From Drosophila persimilis (lineage: Eukaryota > Arthropoda > Insecta > Diptera > Drosophilidae), in the NCBI RefSeq assembly GCF_003286085.1, contig NW_020825288.1, positions 10,168,001 to 10,232,000 on the forward strand: a stretch of 64,000 nt of DNA, written 5' to 3'. This document shows positions 57,931 to 64,000 of the stretch, piece after piece. The position numbers were made by a program, and so were the translations under genes. A model generated the notes under the pieces. That model saw only the letters and a program-made list of their open reading frames with translations. It was not told the DNA's origin and made no database searches. The first letter of the stretch is position 1. Each line of letters begins with the position of its first letter.

Positions 57931-58587
57931 TACGAACAGTACTCCCCGAGCTGACTGGCGCTGGATGGCCATGGAACAAGTCTATTAAGTGAGAGCATTC
58001 GGTCGGCTTAAATAATCCAGAGGCGGGCAGAGCACAAGCCCGATCCAGCCAGAGGCTTCAGGCACTGACCATATACATATGTACTGTCTTGTACATAGAT
58101 ACTATTACTAGATATGTACGAGTATGGGGCGGGGGCATGCATGAGGACATGTACATATATTTTGGCAAAGCATCGAGTCGTTGCCGCAAAGGCCAGCTGA
58201 AATGAAGTGTCATTGTGATAGAGCCCCGGCAATGCAGCTGTAGCTCTGCAAGTTGCAGTGGCAGGACTCGAAGGACTCGCGCAGGACCCAAGCGACACAT
58301 TTACACGCACTGCTGGCCCTGCCACTGCCGCTGCCGCCGCAGCCAGCGCTGCCTCACGTACTCGGCATTGTGACAAATGGATTTTCGCATGAAATCCCAA
58401 GGATTTCTTCAAGTGTAATTGCGCACGCTAAAAGCGAATGTGAATGGCCGCCGCATCGCATCCGCATAGGAATCCGCATCTGCAAAGTCCCCACACACCT
58501 AAAAAAGTGCGGACTCGTGGCTTCGCCTCCACAGAACCAAACCAGTATTAAATTTCGTACACGTTGAACGTTGAATGCTTTTCGTGG

Positions 58588-58761
58588 TTAATTTGTCAGC
58601 TTCCAGGGCCGTATACCTCTGCGAACGATCTTGCGAATCAGGTGGCGCACATAGTGCGGATAGATCATCCGGCGCGTGGCGCGCAGCCCCCGAGATAACA
58701 CCTGGAAGTGGAGGCAGTGCAGCAGTGACATCAGCCACAGCAGCGGCTTGAGCATCGGCAT
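58588..58761 (-). CDS. Small secreted, strongly basic peptide
   Basis: A 57-residue frame from the first in-frame ATG (58759-58761). A second ATG is two codons later. The N-terminal part, MPMLKPLLWLMSLLHCLHF, is a good signal peptide, probably cleaved around residue 23. The rest has about eleven Arg/Lys, two His and no acidic residue, and contains YVRHLIRKIVRRGI, whose hydrophobic residues fall on one helix face. Codons (CTG, CGC, ATC, AAG, GTG) are typical of fly coding DNA. No family is recognised. A cationic amphipathic peptide of this kind could be antimicrobial or a seminal fluid component, but both are inference. No TATA box or AATAAA was clearly seen. An acceptor-like CTGCTGCAGCTCTGCAG lies just before the ATG, so an upstream exon is possible. 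Confidence 0.5.
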   Translation of the reverse strand: MPMLKPLLWLMSLLHCLHFQVLSRGLRATRRMIYPHYVRHLIRKIVRRGIRPWKLTN

Positions 58762-61700
58762 CGCCCTGCAGAGCTGCAGCAGCGTCGACCCCTCGCGGAG
58801 GGCGAGAGGCAAGCAGACAAATATCAAATATCAAATAGCAAGTGCCACATGATGTATCTGTGAAGACGGACTCGGTGGCGGCAGCACTAACGTTATATTG
58901 CTCCAGACAAAACGCACAGTGTGACCGTACCCTGATTGCTAGTGAGACCGTTCTCAAAGTGAAACAGCTGTTCGAACAATTGTTAAAAACAAGAGTCGAA
59001 AGGAACTGACTGAAACCCAGCGATTGCCTTGGATGTGCTCTAGACTAATGTAAATCTAAACCTAAATCCAAATCGAAAGAAAATCCAAACCTCATTCAGG
59101 GAACCATTTCCGTTTTTGCCAGTCTCGATTTTCTTCGCTCAGCTTTGTCAAATTGGTCGAAAGCCACTTGTAAAGGTATTGACGACATCTCTAGTTCTGA
59201 GAACCCTCCGAGACAGTGGGGGACAGGGACAGTCGGGGCATCGTAAAAGTATAAAAAGTTTATATTGCCAACACTAGCAACCAGGGGCGACATTACTGAA
59301 AGCCGAGCCAGGGCGGCGGCCACCCCCACAAATCACGCCCAGGCTATTTGCAGTGAATTGAAATTGATCAATTTGGGTAGTTAGGGGAATTGTTTGGCTT
59401 TATGTGCGCGCTGGCAGCTTTAATGGATGAATTCGCTTATGCCATCGGGACTGCTGAAATGGGTAAATTGAGGTCTCCACTCTGGGATCTGGGATGTGGA
59501 ATGTGGAATGTGGGACCTGCTCTACGGTGAGGGCCACATCAAATTAACGTGTGTCCGGGGGGACGTGCTTGTATTGGTATTGGAGAATCAACCGAATAAT
59601 TCAGAAAAGTTCTTGCGATTTGACAGAAGGAATTATGGAAAAATCAATTGCCGTTGGAGCTTGCTTGCCATCGACACCAGAGCAGAGCTGCACCAGCTAT
59701 TAAGTCGCTGCTATCGGCAGTTTACATACCTGATGCATGGTGCAGGCCCCGTCGACGGCATTTATCTTCGCAGTTGGATGCACTTAAGCCCCGAACTGCA
59801 GACCAGCTGACAATGAGTATCACAGCAAGCAGCTTACTGCATGGCTGGCCGAGCAGCTCAGCGCCAACTTTCATCCTTCCATTGTCCGGCCGGCACTCCT
59901 CCTCCTCCGCCACGTCATTGCTCTGTTTCGCTTAGGTTCTTGGCCATTTTTAAATCTCTGCATCTCAATTTCGCCCACAGAGTGCCTTGTCTTTGTGCTC
60001 ATCTGTCGTCGGTGCATTATTTCCAATTGCTCCGACTCTGGCCGACAAAAAATGGTATGGTGTGGTACAGAATAAGGGAAATGCGGAAGAGGAAAATCTG
60101 CCTAATTCAAAGCGAAGGACGGACTGCGGGCTGGGGTGTGGGGGGTCGGTGGCCGGTGGCTGGGAGCTGTGGACTCTGGGGGCAGTGCTTACAACGCAAG
60201 AACGGAAATAAAGTGGAAAGTGTAATGACAAAAACCCGGATTAGGAGTGCGCCGCATACAAGTTGCACACTTGTGCCTTTCTTGACGCCCGAGCCGGGCT
60301 CCTTCACGAGTCGAGCTCCATGCATCTCTATCGCCAGTGCCATCTCTCCGCGCCTCTATCTCTATCTCTATGTATATAAATATATAGAGAGACGAATATA
60401 TATTTTAAGCAAAGCTTATCTTATCAAGCGACGCAAAAGACGCCTTTCAGCGAGCGTCTAGCGAGAGACCAACGACAATTTTAGTGGGTCGGGTACGGTC
60501 CGGTTCGGTCCGGCTTGGGATTCGTTTGGCTGTGCCTCTGCATTGGCCGGCTCCGGCTCCTGTTCCGGCTCCTTGTCCGCAGGGCAATGCACACAGCTGG
60601 ACATTCATTACAAAAACGGAAACACTCGCACAATGACAGAAGATAAATGGACCTGCACTTGTACGTGTATCTCCCACTCTCAATCCCATTCCACTCTCTT
60701 TGTGAGTGGGTGTATGTGTGTGTGTGTGTAGCTGTGTGCGGTTTTTATTTAGTCGCTTGTTTTATATCAACATCTAAAAAAGGAAGTGAAATCTTTGATG
60801 GTGGAAAATGGAAACAGCTTATACTTTTCGCTTTTTTCCATATACATATTTGTGCTGCCGCTGCCATTGCTGCTGCTGCCATTGCTGCTGCTGCTGCTGC
60901 TGCTGCTTTTAGTTTAGATTTTTAATCTGTGCACTGCTTTTTGTTTCCTTTTGTTTTATCAGCGTGCAGCATCGTCATCAGCAACAGAAACAGCTACAGC
61001 TACAGCAACAACCAACAACCCACAGCTCTGATACCAGATACCAGATACCAACAACCAGCCACCAAGAACCAACAAGCAACAACGAAGGACCAGCCCCAGT
61101 GACGCTTCATATTCATTTGGTTTTGTTCCGTTTGCTGCTGCCATATTTGTATGCTGATGGGGCCGGTGCTGGTGCCGGTGCTGCTTTTTGCCCGCTTGTC
61201 TTTTTTGATTGAGATATTTATTATGGACATTTTTTAGCCGCCCGTGTACTCCACTCCCGTCCTCCGTCCTTTACCGACCAATTTCGACTCCCTGCCTTTG
61301 TGGGGCGGTTGCCTTTTGGCCCAATTTCAATTTAAAACTTTAACCATTTGTTTTGCCGAGCACAAATTTATCAGCTATTTTTACGCCATTTTTGGCCAGT
61401 TCGTTGCGAGCGTTGCATTCATCAAAATATTTTATTCCGGCGCGCTTCTAACTTGGCGGTTTTTTATAAGCGCACTTTATGTCAAAACCACAGCGACACC
61501 AGCACAGACGCAGACACAGAGACAGCACCACCAAAAAAGCAAAAAAGCAAAAAAGCAACAAAAAAGCAACAAAAAAGCACGACTGCACCACCGAAAAGGA
61601 ATGTGAAAAAATATTTATTTCTCACACCCTCCTTCACCTCCTCACCCTCCCTATCCCTACAGTCAGTCCAGCAACAAAAGACAAAAGCAAAGCAAACCAA

Positions 61701-64000
61701 AACTCGACCTAACCAAGCGAGAAGAGAAAATGAAGATAAAAAATTGAAAACAAACTGTCAAGCAAGTGAAATAAATTAACAAAATGGCGCCATAAAGCTA
61801 ACATATGAGGGAATACTTGATTTTCCCGCAACGCAACTCCTCCATATAAATTTCGGAGATGAGCTCTGTGCTTCGAGCATGGTGCAGCTCTTTTGGCGTT
61901 CGCCTTTCTCCTTTCGGCGCTAAGTTTTCTATTATTTAGACATAGTATATGCCACTGACAGCTAAAGGAGACAAAGCCGAAGAAGAAATAGTTGAAAGTT
62001 TCTAATTAGAAAGTCTCGACTTCGCCTATACCCTATTCGGAGTTTGCAATAGAGTCCAAGAGTCGGTTAAGCTAAAAGGAAAGTGGGTAAGACTTTCTCA
62101 AGAACACAGTTGATGAGTGAATGAATTCATTAACAATTATATTATATTCGAATTATACCAATAACTTCTTGATGCCCCAAAAGGGTTATTTAGACTTTAT
62201 TTTCAATGTATAATTTTAAATAGTAATGATTCTTTGTTAAATGTTTAATTCTTCCAACCTATTGTTCCCACGTGTCAGCAGAAAGTGGGACGAAGACAGT
62301 TTGTAAAGACTAAATCAGTATTTATAACTGATAATTTTAACTATTATTTTTAACAGAAATCTTCGGTACTTTTTATGCTCCCGTCCTTTAGCCTCAATTG
62401 AATTAATTATTAGTCTGTATCTTTACTTGGCTATTTGCGAATAAATGCTATATGAAATATGACCTGTGGCTTGATTACAGTTACCTTAAAAAAATTGAAT
62501 GCTGAACTGCTCCGATTTGGTCGACTTGCATGATCTATGTGACATGCCATTTAAAGTATTCCTTAAGCTGGGTATACCCTTAGATGACCGTATGGTATGA
62601 CACTCCTCTATGCAGTGCCAGTGGAAGCCGAACTATAGTAACTTTTTGTTTAACTTTATCGCTCGCGCAAAGCAAAAGTAACTTCTTCCTTTTGAACTTT
62701 TTCCCTTGCACGACACGCGACATATGAGCCGCAACTGGCAGCATGTCACTGCTGCAACAAACCAGCAACAACAATAACCAATGACTTCAATTTTGTTGAT
62801 TGGAGTCGCACAAGCTTGTCAGGGCCAGGCCAACCGAATGGTCGAAAGTCTGAATGGCAGAATGGTGAATGGGAATGGCAAACGGCGGATCGAGAATGGG
62901 ACTTTTTCGCTGGCACCCGGCTTATGGTATGTGAATGCAATTGTGAATGTGACGGCGTGCAAAGTATGCCCAAATGCATTTTAAAACATTGTTTTGGCTA
63001 CGCTTTTTGCCACATGGCATCAGCTGGATCCTGCCTGGCCTGGGCTGGCCTCGTGCTGGCCCGGCCAACAAAAGCCAATGCCAAACAGATAAGAGCGCGT
63101 ATTTTATTTGCATACTTTTAGGCTGACTTTGCGAGCAGAGGCGGAGGTACAGTCAGAGTCACAGTCGAACCCAGAAAGGAAGAGAAGGGGTAAGTGGGAG
63201 CCGCAGCGCTTGGCGTTTGGAAAGCCATTTGCCGGCAAAAATGCGAGCTGGTTGACAAAAAAACGCGGCAACAAAAAATCGCACTCTACCACACACTCGC
63301 ACAAATACATACAAACATATGTACATACATATAGTACCGAGCGCTTAACAAATGCCCAGAGAAAACAAAGAGAAAGAAGGAGAGACAGAGACAGAGATAG
63401 AGAGAGCAACATAGGGACAGGACCGTGGCATCAGGAGTGGAAAAGGAAAGAGGGGTGGACAGAGAAAATATGTGAAATGCGAACTTTTACAAAGATTGAC
63501 AAGTGGCGACTGGCCCGTTTAAAATGTCAAATACGTACAGTGTTGCCGAGACTTTTCATGCAAACAAGGGTCGTGGAGACGGGGGAGGGGTCGGAGCGGT
63601 TGCGGGGCGGGAATCGTGCTGTTGGTTTTTCGCCAGCAATTTTTGTTCTGTTGATGTTTTGATTTGTGCGTGCGTGCAAATGTTTGCACTCTGCGCGTTT
63701 TGTTTTGTTTTTCCTTGGTTTTTTTTTGTTTTTTGTTCTGGACAAACCGCCAACTAGCCAGCAACCATCCCCCATCCCCCATTCCAAATCCTCCATCCCC
63801 ATCCCGCTGAAGCACTCAACAAACCCTCCGGCTATGGCGGTATTTCTGTTTTTTTTTTGGGCAAGTATAAACTATAGTTTCCATTTGTATATACATACAT
63901 ACACACGTATATGCTGTGTATGTATTTATTTTTTGCCAGTTAAAATTTTCTTGTGCGCCGCGTGGCTGTTGCTTTGTGGGGCTTCCGCTCGCAGGCGCAG
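58762..64000. other. Right-edge spacer with no convincing gene
   Basis: Nothing recognisable as a gene. A - strand frame near 59096-59329 has mixed composition and a TATAAA-like sequence beside it, but no firm start. Repeats include (CTCTAT)n at 60355-60371, (GCT)n at 60875-60908, AAAAAGCA units at 61532-61580 and a GAGACAGA run at 63382-63404. AT-rich DNA fills 62100-62500. Confidence 0.45.
60875..60908 (+). repeat. (GCT)n triplet repeat
   Basis: GCT triplets with one CCATT interruption; about eight continuous units at the right end. Confidence 0.85.

Larger units (their letters stand above)
54590..58580. other. Spacer between the fifth Gly-rich gene and the small basic peptide gene
   Basis: No firm gene. 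A 66-codon frame at 56716-56916 is noted separately. TACGTA and TACATA steps dominate 56328-56398. A diverged 89-bp tandem duplication lies at 57783-57930. TACGAGTA lies at 58117. Confidence 0.5.

Noticed and set aside
59096-59329. 77-codon - strand frame near a TATAAA-like sequence
   Set aside because: No ATG at the left end of the frame, and the TATA-like sequence lies inside the frame rather than upstream of it.
1-64000. tRNA, rRNA and CRISPR features
   Set aside because: Looking for B-box-like GGTTCGA motifs found none in a tRNA-like context. No rRNA-like or spaced direct-repeat array was seen, and CRISPR is not expected in an insect genome.

Overview
This window is Drosophila nuclear DNA. 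It contains most of squid (sqd, the hnRNP A/B-type protein hrp40), short fly-type introns, TATA-driven small secreted-protein genes, CAAAATG-type start contexts and many (CA)n, (CAA)n and (CAG)n tracts. A 569-bp dispersed element at 33771-34339, bounded by a perfect 12-bp inverted repeat, resembles small elements I associate with the obscura group. That species-group placement is from memory and is weak; the genus is not in doubt.

Layout. At 1-1560 there is noncoding DNA with a possible 3' end of an upstream transcript. sqd fills 1600 to about 10000 on the + strand: an internal promoter, a 13-nt microexon, two RRM domains, and two alternative C-termini separated by a 5-kb intron. Convergent with it, 10132-12850 on the - strand, is a nine-exon gene for a 728-residue protein with several divergent EF-hands. 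From 12.9 to 30.2 kb I find no convincing gene, only simple repeats, minisatellites and a possible Tc1-like end. From 30.2 to 54.6 kb lie five intronless genes, each with its own TATA box, for small secreted glycine/tyrosine-rich proteins (- strand at 30200; + strand at 36034, 39658, 40849 and 54180). A decayed duplicate sits between the third and fourth. At 58588-58761 on the - strand is a short ORF for a signal peptide followed by a very basic, amphipathic segment. The remainder is gene-poor.

How the genes fit together. sqd is an RNA-processing regulator and the EF-hand gene is probably a ciliary or sperm protein; the two share only their convergent 3' ends. The five Gly-rich genes form a loose family: each starts Met-Arg, has a signal peptide, an acidic or neutral spacer, an R-x-x-R site (followed by Gln in four of five) and a Gly/Tyr/Phe-rich C-terminal part. 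The best candidate for an undescribed system is this set of predicted secreted pro-proteins, with the basic 57-residue peptide gene nearby. All reading was by eye. Splice junctions were chosen by consensus and by reading-frame continuity, and the EF-hand model closes exactly in frame across all nine exons.
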